DNA of 64,000 nucleotides, taken from positions 62,001-126,000 of the forward strand of contig JAXIVH010000083.1 in NCBI GenBank assembly GCA_036785325.1, given 5' to 3'. Source of the stretch: Urophycis tenuis (Eukaryota; Chordata; Actinopteri; Gadiformes; Phycidae). Positions 1-10,514 of this stretch are shown here, in pieces. Within the stretch, counting starts at the first letter, position 1, and each line of letters starts with the position of its first letter. Made by a program: the position numbers and the translations under genes. The notes under the pieces are model-generated. The model worked only from the letters and a program-made list of their open reading frames with translations. It did no database searches and was not told where the DNA came from.

Positions 1-22
1 AAGTTCCAAAAAGAGGAAATGA

Positions 23-214
23 GGAGCGGAGAAGATCCGCGAGAAAAAGCAAAAAGCCCTACAGGCCAACGCTGCAAAATGTTTTAAAATTGATAATTTG
101 TTTGCTGCTGCCAGTAGAACTAGTGCCCCCCTAGTGCTGCTAGTGGAAGTAGAACTAGCGACAGCTACGAAAACGTTGCTGGAGATGTCACCCCAGGGCC
201 AACTGAAGAAGTAG
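23..214 (+). pseudogene. hAT-type (ZMYM1-like) transposase N-terminal fragment
   Basis: An open frame of about 63 codons runs through residues such as GAEKIREKK and ANAAKCFKIDNLFAA before a stop at 212-214. This lysine-rich stretch resembles the N-terminal leader that precedes the TTF-type zinc finger in fish ZMYM1-like hAT transposases. The rest of the transposase does not follow; the next DNA is a C-rich tract and a CA microsatellite. The upstream part lies outside the window. Family assignment is from motif memory only. Confidence 0.4.
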
Positions 215-388
215 AAGAAGGATATTGTGTCGGGGGGTTCGTCGGTCCAGTGGTGGGCCGGTCTAGGAAAAAAATGCCAGGGCCAAATTTTGTTCCCAGT
301 CCGACCCTGGGCCCAGTGAATTTACTGGTCCCCTTTTTCTCACAAACCACAAGACTCCTGACACACCCACTCCCCCCCCCACCCCCCC

Positions 389-390
<2 letters not shown>

Positions 391-430
<40 letters not shown>
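391..430. repeat. (CA)n microsatellite
   Basis: About 20 uninterrupted CA units directly after a C-rich tract (371-388). Open frames of repeated CV or HT residues across it are artefacts. Confidence 0.95.
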
Positions 431-432
<2 letters not shown>

Positions 433-1029
433 ATTATATTATGATGACACACACACACAGCCACCAGTTTCAGTTTCTGCATGTGGATGGAGTTTTACAA
501 ACTGTAGAGTTGATATGCTCAAAGTTAACATTCTGAGCCATGTCTTCAGTGTTAAATGTTATAGGTGTCAATATGTTCATCAGGTTTGTGTCAGTGCTAT
601 TGATACCTTACAGCGATTACAATTCCAGCAAAACATACTTACTTTAATTTCCAAAGCTAAAGATGCTGTATCAGTATATCACTAACTAGTGTGTCCACTG
701 TGCTCTTTGATCATGGAATGACTGAATGATGAATGTTAAGGCGCTGCTCCTCTAAGATCATCATAACATCATAGAGGTATCAGAAGACATGCACACATGA
801 AGTAAACCAAACTAAATCCATACAATATCATGGAAGAATGAATGAATATTGCGATAATGATTGATTTTGTTAGTTAATTATCATTCAATTTTGTTGACAA
901 TTGTGAATGCGGGTTTAGAGAAACATGAATTATGGACTGTATTTAACATGAAATCATTCATATACAAAATGTATGAACTGTCCACTATATAAGTGTGTTG
1001 AATTATTATTATCATTATTAGAATATCAC
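431..1029. other. No gene seen
   Basis: AT-rich single-copy-looking sequence with no coding frame, splice-consistent exon or repeat that I recognise. Confidence 0.5.
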
Positions 1030-1878
1030 ACACACATCCTGGACGACCTCACGAGCAGGCCACAGGCTGTCAGGATCAGCAATGCCACCTCCTCCACACT
1101 GACACTCAGCACCGGTGCCCCCCAGGGAATAGTCCTCAGCCCCGTGCTGTACTTCCTGTGTTTACCCACGACTGCACGACCACACACAGCGTAAACACCG
1201 TCATTACGTTTGCTGATGACACCACCTCATCGGCTGCATCACTGACAGTGACGAGTCGGCCTGCGGAGCAGAGGTGAGAGCCCTGACATCACGGTGTCAG
1301 GACAACAACCTCCTGCTCAACGTTGTTAAGACCAAGGAGCTGATGGTGGACTACAGGAGGCTGCAGGGAGGGAGGCACACACCCATCCACATCACCCTAC
1401 GCTCACACTGACGGGCGACCAAGCGCATTTGTGCTCGGCGATATTCGCCTGGTGGGCGTGTCCGGGGGAGTGTCTGTGCTTGTTAGTTTACTTTGGGAAG
1501 TGCAACTATCAAGATCACGGCCTGGTACAGCAGCTGCAACGCCCTCAACCGCAAAGCTCTGTAAAGGGTGGTCAGTGCGGCCCAGTGCCTCATCCAGGAC
1601 TGAGCTGCCAACCCTCCAGGACCTCTACAGCCAGCGCTGCAGGAGGAAGGCCCACCGGGTCCTCTTGGACCCCAGCCATCCCAGCCACAGACTCTTCATG
1701 CTCCTACAGTCTGGCAGACGGGACAGGAGCATCCGGACCAGAACCAGCAGGTTAAGAGACAGTTTCTACCCACAAGCCATCAGGCTACTGAACTGCTGAC
1801 AATAACACTTGCACACACACAATACACACATACATGATTGGACCCCCACCCTCACCCTCAACCCGCCCACCCCACCCC

Positions 1879-1909
<31 letters not shown>

Positions 1910-2250
1910 GTACAAACACTTGGCCACTTTACAGTTACATAGCTGCTATGTCTATGCACCTCTGCACCTTACTATGTTATGTTTTTTGCCCGCACCTTAC
2001 TATGCCATGTTTTGCACTACTTACTTATCTACTTCCGTGAGCTTCTCCCTATGAACTTGTACTTATCCATTATTCATTATTCACTTGTCTACCTCACCCA
2101 CTTATTATTGTATTCTCCCTCTTATTTGATTTGTTTTATTTTTATTTTTATTATGCAAAGTTGAGTTGACCTGAGCAACAAGAATTTCACTGCTGGTAAT
2201 GATGTAGGTTGTTATCTAGTATGTGACAATAAACTTAAAACTTGAACATA
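1030..2250 (+). mobile_element. L2/CR1-type LINE, 3' part (decayed)
   Basis: Conceptual translation with several frame changes gives reverse-transcriptase motifs of fish L2-like LINEs: STGAPQG (about 1117-1137), FADDTT (about 1210-1226), NLLLNVVKTKEL (about 1309-1344), then the conserved C-terminus with LPTLQDLYSQRC, RSIRTRTSRLRDSFYPQAIRLLN ending at a stop near 1797. A 3' UTR follows and ends in a TGTGACAATAAA-like tail near 2223-2245. A (CA)n tract lies at 1880-1910. The element is 5'-truncated, as is usual for LINEs, and cannot encode a working protein. Confidence 0.85.
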
Positions 2251-2769
2251 GAAGCCACTGTTTAAAATGTAATAGCTACATATCGACTTCACAATCCACA
2301 TGCAACCGGCAGTAAGTTAGAAATCTGTATCTTATATGAAACTCTCTAGCTATAATATCACCGAGCAAAAAAAGCACAACATGAAATCAGATTTCCTTCC
2401 AGCCACAGTCATAACCAGCAGTTCCATGTTTGTTTTAGAGTGATGTAATGTGAATCCCTGATAATGTGATGTTTCCTCTGCAGAAGAGGAAACATCACAT
2501 TGCTCTTTGAGCAACCAAACCGTGCAGACAACTGTGTGATCACAGCTTCACATAAAACATTCAGTGCCAGGTGATGCCAGTTGTGCAACCAATTTGAATC
2601 AATTGCAATAAGTTATGTTCACCAGATGTGTTGCTGTCCTTGTGGTTTGTGTCTGTGTTCAGTTATGCTCTAAAGATCTGCGTTGCAATCCTGTATTAAA
2701 TGTTTAAGTTCAGTCACTCGTTTTTTTAATTTAAAGTTCTTCCACTGCCTTTAATGGGGAACCCTCAGG
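2251..2769. other. No gene; contains a perfect hairpin
   Basis: No coding frame. The only structure is the inverted repeat at 2463-2501, listed separately. Confidence 0.5.
2463..2501. repeat. Perfect 17-bp inverted repeat, 5-nt loop
   Basis: The arm 2463-2479 (AATGTGATGTTTCCTCT) is exactly complementary to 2485-2501, with loop GCAGA between. It could fold as a hairpin in RNA from either strand. Its function, if any, is unknown. Confidence 0.9.
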
Positions 2770-3910
2770 GCCTTCTACGCCTTCAGAGAAGGCCTAACAA
2801 AATTCTGGACCAAAACATATTAAATAAGAAATAATTATTATTATTTAATTATTTTTTAATTATTTTTATTACTATTTTTAATTTATATCTTATTTAATTT
2901 AATACAATACATTTAATAAATTTTCTCTCATCTCTCACATCTGCAATGAAATGGTTACGGTCCCTAAAACATGTTATCCAATCAGAATCGTTCGTCTCTA
3001 TCAAGGCCCGTTTAGCTGGCTCATTAATTGGTTAGGACTTCACAATTCCTGCAGAAGGCCTAGCTATGTGTTTTGGCCTGGAGAGTGAGGGGCAGATTGA
3101 CCAATCACGGTTCGATTTCAAGTGGGCGGGACAAAAAAAATAAGACCTTAGGCCTTCACGAAGTCCTAACCTATCACATAGTGGCTGAGTCTCAACCGTT
3201 CTCACCACTGTCACATAGGTAAAACTTGGCAGAGTGGTGAAAGTGGTTGAGAGATTGAAATTGAAAGTTAAATGGCGTCAGAGGAGAATTACGTTGTGGC
3301 TAGCTTGATCGGATGGCCTTTTTCAAGGCGTCCTTTCACAGAAAAACTATAAATAATAAAAAAAGGAAGACCAATTAAAAAAAAAGGTTAAGAAAGTGGA
3401 AAGGCATTTCAAGACCGAAAATGATCAGCGATATCCATGGATGGCGGGCTGTTATAAAACAAACAGGCTGTACTGGTGGAGTTGTTTGCTTTTTACAACT
3501 GAAAACGCGCTGAATTTGTCAGCCTTACAAATCTGACAAAGTCAGCCCACCGACATCAAGGTTCTGCGGCACACCTGCAAGCGACGGTCAGTTTGAAAAC
3601 CTTTGGGGTGATGAAATGAGCCTCGGTGTCCGTGTCAGCAGCGTCATGGGGTGACACTCTGGGTGACTTCATTTTATATTTCCAGATTTTGGCTTTAGAA
3701 TATGTTTATGCATGTTTATTTAATTTTGAGATGTTTCTTGTTGCGGAGAATGTTATCGATGTTATGGTCTATTTGTTTACATCCTCGTCATCGTTAATTA
3801 AAGTCGGATTGCATTTGTTTAACCCTTTCAATTCATTGTACTGTTGCTTTTTTCCGTGAAGATTTATTTTCTCAGCGGTGATGACTGAGGTGAAGGCCCA
3901 GCTGTAGTGC
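2770..3910 (+). mobile_element. Degenerate hAT element (zf-TTF/DUF4371 class)
   Basis: From 3271 a frame starts MASEENYVVASLI and, after stops and shifts, reads FSRRPFTEKL, IIKKGRP, then a weakly recognisable zinc-finger region to about 3620. This matches my memory of the N-terminus of a widespread fish hAT family. The 5' side has repeated 'aaggcctaac'-type motifs: a copy at 2785-2801 and an inverted pair around 3032-3050 and 3160-3172. A 3' motif 'gatgactgaggtgaaggcc' lies at 3880-3898. The C-terminal part is absent, so it is an internally deleted relic. Confidence 0.6.
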
Positions 3911-4619
3911 TCACGGTTCGCCAAAGTTTACAGTGACATCCCTACACTTGTTTAAATGCATTTCTTGCAACACTACTTTACCTCAGCTTTTGATCTTGAT
4001 GTTTGATGTCTGCACTTTTTTGCTGATTATGGCTAAAGGCAAAATACATCTAACTGGGAATGTATATTACCTTGTTAATAATCAAAGCATTATGGTAGCA
4101 TTATTCATAGAATGGCAGAATGTCCTTGGATAACATGTCTTTAAGGGCAACTAAATTAAACATGTTATCGGACACAAACATATACACATAACTTGTCAAG
4201 CATGACATCTCACAAAATTGGATTTGAGATTTGAACTTGGATAGACTGGGCCGATAGAATAGACTCTGTAGGCTTTGATTTACACCATAACAGATCAACA
4301 TAGGCAAAACTATTTCTATTTATACAAAATATAGAGTGAAATGTCACCCTAGGAACATAAACACTATGTAAAGTAACTACCAAATAAACAGCTCATATGA
4401 CAGTTGTGTCTGTCTTGTCCACTGGTGATGTTTTAGTCTCAGAAAACACTTTGATAAACTATTTATTAGTTTCATGTTTTAATTTGTCACATACAAAATC
4501 ATGGAGCAGTGGAACATACTTTGCCTGCTCCTATCATGGTATATTGATATTATTAGCTACATTGTATGGCTTTATAAGCGATAGGCCTATATGATAGAAG
4601 AGAGGACATTTCGGCCTTT
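3911..4619. other. No gene seen
   Basis: AT-rich, only short random open frames. Confidence 0.5.
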
Positions 4620-5120
4620 ATTGGTCATTCTCAGTATTTTGCAGATACGGGAACACAATTTGTTCTCTGCATTTGACCCATCCTATGGTACATAGCAGCA
4701 GTGGGCTGCTATGTTCATTTGACCCATCCTATGGTACATAAGAGCAGTGGGCTGCTGTGTTCATTTGACCCATCCTATGGTACAGGAGCAGTGGGCTGCT
4801 ATGTTCATTTGACCCATCCTATGGTACATAGGAGCAGTGGGCTGCTATGTTCATTTGACCCATATGGTACATAGGAGCAGTGGGCTGCTGTGTTCATTTG
4901 ACCCCATCCTACGGTACATAGGAGCAGTGGGCTGCTGTGTTCATTTGACCCATCCTATGGTACATAGGAGCAGTGGGCTGCTGTGTTCATTTGACCCATC
5001 CTATGGTACATAGGAGCAGTGGGCTGCTGTGTTCATTTGACCCATCCTATGGTACATAGGAGCAGTGGGCTGCTATGTTCAGCGCCCGGGGAGCAAGTTG
5101 GGGTTAATAATGGCTGCAGA
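4620..5120. repeat. Dispersed fish repeat with internal 46-bp minisatellite
   Basis: The outer sequence (CTCTGCATTTGACCCATCC near 4663 and CAGCGCCCGGGGAGCAAGTT near 5080) is a very common dispersed repeat of fish genomes. Inside it, the segment from GCAGTGGGCTGCT to CATAG is tandemly amplified: the motif begins at 4698, 4743, 4788, 4833, 4876, 4923, 4969, 5015 and 5061, so units are 43-47 bp, mostly 45-46 bp, with single-base variants. Confidence 0.85.
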
Positions 5121-5607
5121 GACGAGACAATGGCTACAGATAGGGTATGATGGGTTTTCACTGTTTCAATCCACTTTGTTTGACTTGCATACCATCTCTT
5201 ATTGAGGAGGCCTATACATAGACCAAAGACATGTCTTGTTCTCTCTACCTCTCTTGAACGTCAATATCCAATAACGCAGAGGAACCAACCCAACCATACA
5301 CCAAACATTGTCATTTAACATTAACCGAAGAACTAGAAATGAGTGCAAATACATTTATATACATTTAAAGAGTCCCAGTGACATTAATCTTTTTAATGGC
5401 TTTTCACGGGACAGCCATCAGTAATAACAAAAAAATGCGCGTTACCTGTCCAAGTAATTAACACATGTTAGATTGTTTGTACTATCAAACAATTGTACTA
5501 GATTCCATCAGGCATACGACTTGCTGACATTTCCACAATGACTCAATTATGAATCAATCATGTACCTCAAAGCTATTGCTCAAATATTGCATGAATGTAA
5601 AACAGAG
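5121..5607. other. No gene seen
   Basis: No supported coding or repeat structure. Confidence 0.5.
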
Positions 5608-6012
5608 TGTAACGGGTCGGGGTAGGACCCAATTGCAGCACAAAACCAGGTATGAAATTAAAGTCTCTTTATTTTCAAACCACACAATGACCACCGGGTT
5701 ACGTGGGGTAGGGGGGAGACCGGAGGGGCTCAGGAGAGGGGAGGTAGTTTGTGATGGAGGACGGAGCGGGTTGGGGAGACGGGGCTGTGGGGGGAGATAA
5801 GAAGGGCGAGGTGGAGATCTGAGTCGGGGACAGGCAGGATGGAGAAACCACAGGAGGCAGGACTGCCGGAGAGACTTGGATGTGGTAAAAGTGAAGACAA
5901 TGTGACACCAGGTGAACAGTGAGGGACGGGTTTGTAGACTTCACTAACCACCTGATGAGGCGCAGCTGTGTGAATGAATGAGAGGTGGGGGCGTGGCAGG
6001 CAGACCGTGACC
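5608..6012 (-). mobile_element. Probable solo LTR, minus orientation
   Basis: Read on the minus strand the segment runs from TGGTCACGG-like sequence to CGTTACA, with an AATAAAGAGAC polyadenylation signal at about 5663-5673 placed near the 3' end, as in fish retrotransposon LTRs. No gag-pol coding sequence or second copy is next to it. The flanks (cagag and aagag) are not a perfect target duplication, so the boundaries are approximate. Confidence 0.5.
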
Positions 6013-6627
6013 AAGAGACTAAAAGATGGGATTTTTTAAAATAATGCATTGTGTATGTTATTTTTGTGATCAAATGGTGAGAAGCTTGAAACTAAAGTAA
6101 TTAAAAAAAGACAAAACAGATATATGAGAGAACCAAATTTATTGTTAAAAATCCAAATCACAGCCAAATGTATTACATATAGCCTATATTAATATTCATA
6201 TCCATTATTATTGTCATTATTTGTGTTATATTCTAAAACTGTTAGTCCCAATGCTTGATTCTGATTGGCTGATAGGTGTGCTTTATGAGACGATAAAGTA
6301 CACCTGTCCCCATCCAACGCTGCTGCTGACCGCTTCACCGCATCACTCCGCGCATAGCAACGACGACGACAATAAAGAAACTCGGAACCGGCTTTTTTCT
6401 GCTTTGTTATGGAATGGAAAGTTAACTTCGATTTGTTGGGTGGACTAACTATGGTCGATAAACTGCTTGTGGAAAGGGGCTGTTAAAAATAAAGTGATTG
6501 CTTGCAAGCGACGTGTTGTTTCTGCAACCTGGCCGGGAACTACTTCCTCGTATCTGGGAACTACTTTGTTGCGCATCTAGTGAATTATTAGTGAAACGGA
6601 AGCGTTTTTATTTGCTACATGATTTTT

Positions 6628-6745
6628 CATATTGCCGCGTTGGTAACAGTTTTAGAATAGCAATTAGCCACTCGACGGTGTGAATCCATAATCCACACCC
6701 TCTCGTGACTAATTGCTAAAATGTCACTTGGCAACGCGGCAATAT
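6628..6745. repeat. Imperfect palindrome in left Harbinger arm
   Basis: ATATTGCCGCGTTGG (from 6630) is inverted as CAACGCGGCAATAT (6731-6745). Between them AGCAATTAGCCACTCG faces CGTGACTAATTGCT, and the centre is GTGTGAATCC/ATAATCCACAC. The right arm lacks the central 45 bp, so the palindrome is a rearrangement specific to the left end. It overlaps the likely promoter of the transposase. Confidence 0.65.
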
Positions 6746-6829
6746 TTTTTCTCTGTTAGCATTTTACTGTTTTCGATAATCTGGTGTCAACGTCAGATAA
6801 ACGATGGTAATCGGCATTTACACTATGCC

Positions 6830-8372
6830 ATGGTGCGCCGCCGAATGAGAAGGATGAGAGCGGTTCGTCTACAGAGGTTCATGAGGAGGCAGGCTACAAT
6901 GCGTAACCAATTTGCAGCATTTCTGGCGGAACTCGAGGATGTACGTCTACCCACAAGGTGAGTTGTGTGTGGTGAAGTAATAACGCAAAAATCAGTTCAG
7001 TATGAAAGGGGAGAGTAGTAGGCTAGAAATTGAAACTTATTATTGACTAACAAATTCACCTAAAGACCGTCGTTTAAGAACAGAGCTGCATTACTCCTTA
7101 TATGATTGGCCAGTAATGATCACATGTAAAGATTGCGTGCTCTGATTGGATTAGGTGTCAGTACAAGAGTTCATTCATAAACTGAGTGTCGCTACAAATA
7201 AATCGAAATGCAGACACATTGAGAATAAACTTCCAAAGTTGACTAATTTCTGTGACAGATTATCAAATTTGAATAGTGTTCATTTATTGCCTGCTTCCAT
7301 TTTAACCTTGTGATTTATTTATTTATTGCAGGAGTATTTGGGTCCATCAGCAGTCTACTATTTGGTGGGACAATGTGTTGACCAACTGGACAGACAGTCA
7401 GTGGCTAAGCAATTTCAGAATGAGACGGGCTGCTTTCATGGAACTTTGCAACAAACTGCAACCTCACCTGATGAAAGAGGAGACTAGGTTAAGGCGCCTC
7501 ATACCAGTCGAACAAAGAGTGGTAGTTACCTTATGGAGGCTAGCAACTAATATTGAATATAGATCAATTTCACATTTATTTGGCATTGGGCAGTCTACGG
7601 CCTGCATGATTACAAATGAAACGGTATCAGTTATTGCTGAAAAATTGGTCTCTGAATATTTAAAATCTCCATCTGAACAAGAATTCAGAAGTATCATACA
7701 GGGTTTCCGTGACCGTTGTGGTTTTCCACAATGTGCTGGGGCTATTGATGGCACCCACATTGGTATTCTAGCACCACAAGAAGACTCAGCTGACTACTAC
7801 AACAGGAAAGGGTTCTACTCAGTTATTCTTCAAGGCGTGGTGGATCACCGGTTAAGATTTTGGGATATTAACGTAGGCTGGGTAGGCAAGGTGCATGATG
7901 CACGGGTTTTTGCTAATTCCTCTCTTTATGAGGGGCCAGAATGGTACCCTCTTCCCTAATATTACGGAAATGTTTGAAGGTGTAGATGTGCCTGTTCTAC
8001 TGTTAGGGGATGCTGCATATCCGCTGCTTCCCTGGTTAATGAAACCGTATCCTGATGGCAGAGGAACAACACCTGCACAGGTTACCTTCAACCAGCGCCT
8101 CAGCAGAGGATGACTGTGGAGAGAGCCTTTGGTCGTCTCAAAGGGAGATGGCGGTGCCTGATGAAGCGCTATGACTGCAACATTGACATCATCAGCACCA
8201 CTATCACGGCCTGTTGTGTTCTTCACAATTATTGTGAAGTGCATAATCAAGAATTTGCTGGGGACAATGATGAAGATTATGTGGAACATTATGTGGGCGG
8301 TCAAAACCCCCGGCATACGATTCTGGCAATGCCATCAGGGAAGCTTTATGTCAATATTATACTCACTTTTAA
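6830..8372 (+). pseudogene. Harbinger transposase (DDE_Tnp_4), three frame breaks
   Basis: Two exons. Exon 1 runs 6830-6957, from an ATG through an Arg-rich segment (MVRRRMRRMR), to donor AG|GTGAGT. Exon 2 starts at 7332 after TTATTGCAG and joins in phase (PTR|SIWV). The transposase cuts and pastes the element at its inverted repeats. DDE residues are visible: D in GAIDGTH (about 7739-7760), D in GKVHDARVF (about 7888), E in MTVERAFGRLKGRW (about 8110-8150). The frame shifts near 7930, near 8108 and in a C-run near 8307. After the last shift the normal C-terminus (AIREALCQYY) appears and stops at 8370-8372. An upstream in-frame start at 6713 is less likely. The protein cannot be made as read, unless the shifts are sequence errors. 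Confidence 0.85.
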
Positions 8373-8622
8373 GCCACAATTTGTGACCCTCAACATTCTG
8401 AACAATATGAATAAATCTGATGTACTAATTAAGTCATGTGTCAAAGCTTTTTTATATACTGTATATGTAAAGGACATATTGAAGAGGACAGAACTAACAG
8501 TAAATCTCTTAAATATTTCAATCAAAAACATTAAAGGCATAACACAAAATGTTTTTACAAACAGTGCCTAGGATAGGCTATGACTAGGTACTGATAACAA
8601 TAAAAACATGAGGCTAACTGGT

Positions 8623-9779
8623 TCAGAGATTGAAATAGGTAGCAGATGAGGTTGTGTCAGTATAAGGTTGTCTGTGTGAATGGTCATGAGGGTGCATGAG
8701 TGGATGGGAAGGATCATGATTGTGTGGATCTGGGTGAATAGGCTGATGTGATGGAGAAAACACTTGGAACATTCTGTCCATCATGTGTGAGAGGAGTCGT
8801 GTATTCTCCTGTCGTTCCTCTCTCTGAGCATGCATCCATGCCTGGAGACTTTGTTGTTCCTGCTGATGGCGCTCCTCCTCTACTCGCATGAAAGCATCAA
8901 ACTGCTTGTTTTGCAGGTCGATGAAGGCCTCCATCATGTTGGAGACATCCGTCTTGGCCTTCCTTTTTTTTGAGGCAGGGGTGCTGCTGTCTTCAGAGGT
9001 TGAGTTGCCTGTAAAAGCAGAATTGGGAGCACAAATGGCACTTAATAATAATGATTAACAACAACAACAAAACTGCAGAGAGACCACGTTTCAATTAGTT
9101 AATGTCCGTATGTTATTTGTAGTTGTTATTTTGTTGCTATTTTGTCGCTTTGGACAAGTGTCTGATAAATGTCATAGAAATATAAACAAACACATTTGTC
9201 TGGACTGCATGACAACAGAGCTTAGAGGCTTGGTTTACAAAGTTGTACAAAGTTGCCGTTTGCATCAGGCCCTCCCCCACACACCAACAAGTGGTTAACG
9301 CATCCATCACTGGAGTAGTTTGCTTGAGTGATACGCTAGCTGTAATTAACCATACATATGGGAATATAAACCAACAACAACACACGCTTTAGATTATGAC
9401 ACCTCGGATTATGACATTCAAAAAAGGTCAATCATGGGTGTGAATCCACGATGTGTTTGGGGTCGGTGGCCGGTCTTGACCCGAAAATGGCATCCACCGC
9501 ATCATACCAAACAAATTTATCCTTTTCCTCCGAGGAACTCCCTGATCTCCTTAGGCTATCGCGCACCTTAATGTACTTCTGCCTCAACTTCTTGACTTTA
9601 ACATGACACTGCTCGGTTGAACGATTAAATCCCTTCTTCTCCATTTTTTGGCTAAATAAACCGTAAAGGTCAGTATTTCTATGGGTGTTACCCATTAAGC
9701 TTCGCATATGCTCTTCCCCCCATATTTCAATTAAGTATTTAATTTCTTGAGTTGACCACAGGGTACCCTTGCCAGTCAT
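8623..9779 (-). CDS. Harbinger Myb/SANT-like DNA-binding protein
   Basis: Two coding segments on the minus strand. The first (9779 to about 9440) begins MTGKGTLWSTQEIKYLIEIW and carries a trihelix/Myb-like domain with W/E spacing (LWSTQE, VKKLRQKYIKVRD, FVWYDAVDAIFG). The second begins after acceptor TTTTACAG (exon from 9008) with basic KKRKAKTDVS, then a Q/E-rich coiled segment (FMRVEEERHQQEQQSLQAWM) and a His/Pro-rich tail, with the stop at 8623. The donor is not clear. In Harbinger elements this protein binds the termini and brings the transposase into the nucleus. It converges on the transposase gene, with the tails about 250 bp apart. Confidence 0.8.
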
Positions 9780-10141
9780 TTTTATTTTTGTTTAAGTCTG
9801 ATGCAGCAGTCAAACAAGTAGCCGTTTACTTTAGCAATTAGTCACGAGAAAACTGTTACCAACGTGGCAATATGAAAAATCATGTAGCAATAAAAACGCT
9901 TCCGTTTCACTAATAATTCACTAGATGCGCAACAAAGTAGTTCCCAGATACAAGGAAGTAGTTCCCGGCCAGGTTGCAGAAACAACACGTCGCTTGCAAG
10001 CAATCACTTTATTTTTAACAGCCCCTTTCCACAAGCAGTTTATCGACCATATTTAGTCCATCCAACAAATCGAAGTTAACTTTCCATTCCATAACAAAGC
10101 AGAAAAAAGCCGGTTCCGAGTTTCTTTATTGTCGCTATTAT

Positions 10142-10375
10142 AGAATAGCGCGTGTACAGCCTGGTTCGGACATCATTTACGTCACAGTGCACCGCATCAG
10201 AGTTCTAGCGGACCGGACCCCAGACCCTCGTTTTCTGGCGGACTCAGGTCCCGGCCTCGGGTCCGCACCCGAGTTCGGTAGACTGCGTTCACATTATGAA
10301 AACGAACCGGACCAACTGCCTAAACGAACCCGGGTCCGGTCCAAAGGGTCTAGTGTGAATGCGCCCTTAGAACCT
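10142..10375. repeat. GC-rich MITE-like fragment next to Harbinger
   Basis: Repeated GGACCGGACCC / GGGTCCGGTCC blocks, then GTGTGAATGCGCCC followed by TTA. That end resembles the terminus of fish Harbinger-like MITEs with 3-bp TTA/TAA duplications. No matching left end is present, so the element is truncated or belongs to the neighbouring transposon. Confidence 0.4.
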
Positions 10376-10514
10376 CCTGGTTCTAACTCAGGGGGCCTTG
10401 GTCTCCCTCGACTGTTTCACTCCTGGAATAAGATACACAGAAGATGGTGTTAGTAAAACAGCATTTGAGTTCAAAAACATGCATTAGATCTTGTCAAGAG
10501 CAAAAGTTAAAGTG

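Larger units (their letters stand above)
6352..10141 (+). mobile_element. PIF/Harbinger DNA transposon with long inverted repeats
   Basis: Two long inverted arms bracket a Harbinger transposase (+) and a Myb/SANT-like protein (-). The left arm (about 6366-6662) and the reverse complement of the right arm (about 9850-10134) share nearly identical blocks: ACAATAAAGAAACTCGG, the TTAACTTCGATTTGTTGG region, GATTGCTTGCAAGCGACGTG and GTGAAACGGAAGCG. A further inverted pair is TCGTGACTAATTGCTAAA (6703-6720) against 9832-9849. A two-gene layout is the hallmark of Harbinger. I could not define a 3-bp target duplication, so the outer ends are approximate. Confidence 0.8.

Noticed and set aside
250..482. 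Frames of repeated HT or CV residues
   Set aside because: Translation of the (CA)n tract.
4698..5083. CRISPR-like spaced repeats
   Set aside because: Units are contiguous without unique spacers, and the context is vertebrate.
5699..6073. Minus-strand 124-codon frame, Pro/Ser-rich
   Set aside because: Lies inside the probable LTR; no domain or start context.
7852..8316. 154-codon minus-strand frame under the Harbinger transposase
   Set aside because: Antisense shadow; the plus strand carries the DDE motifs.
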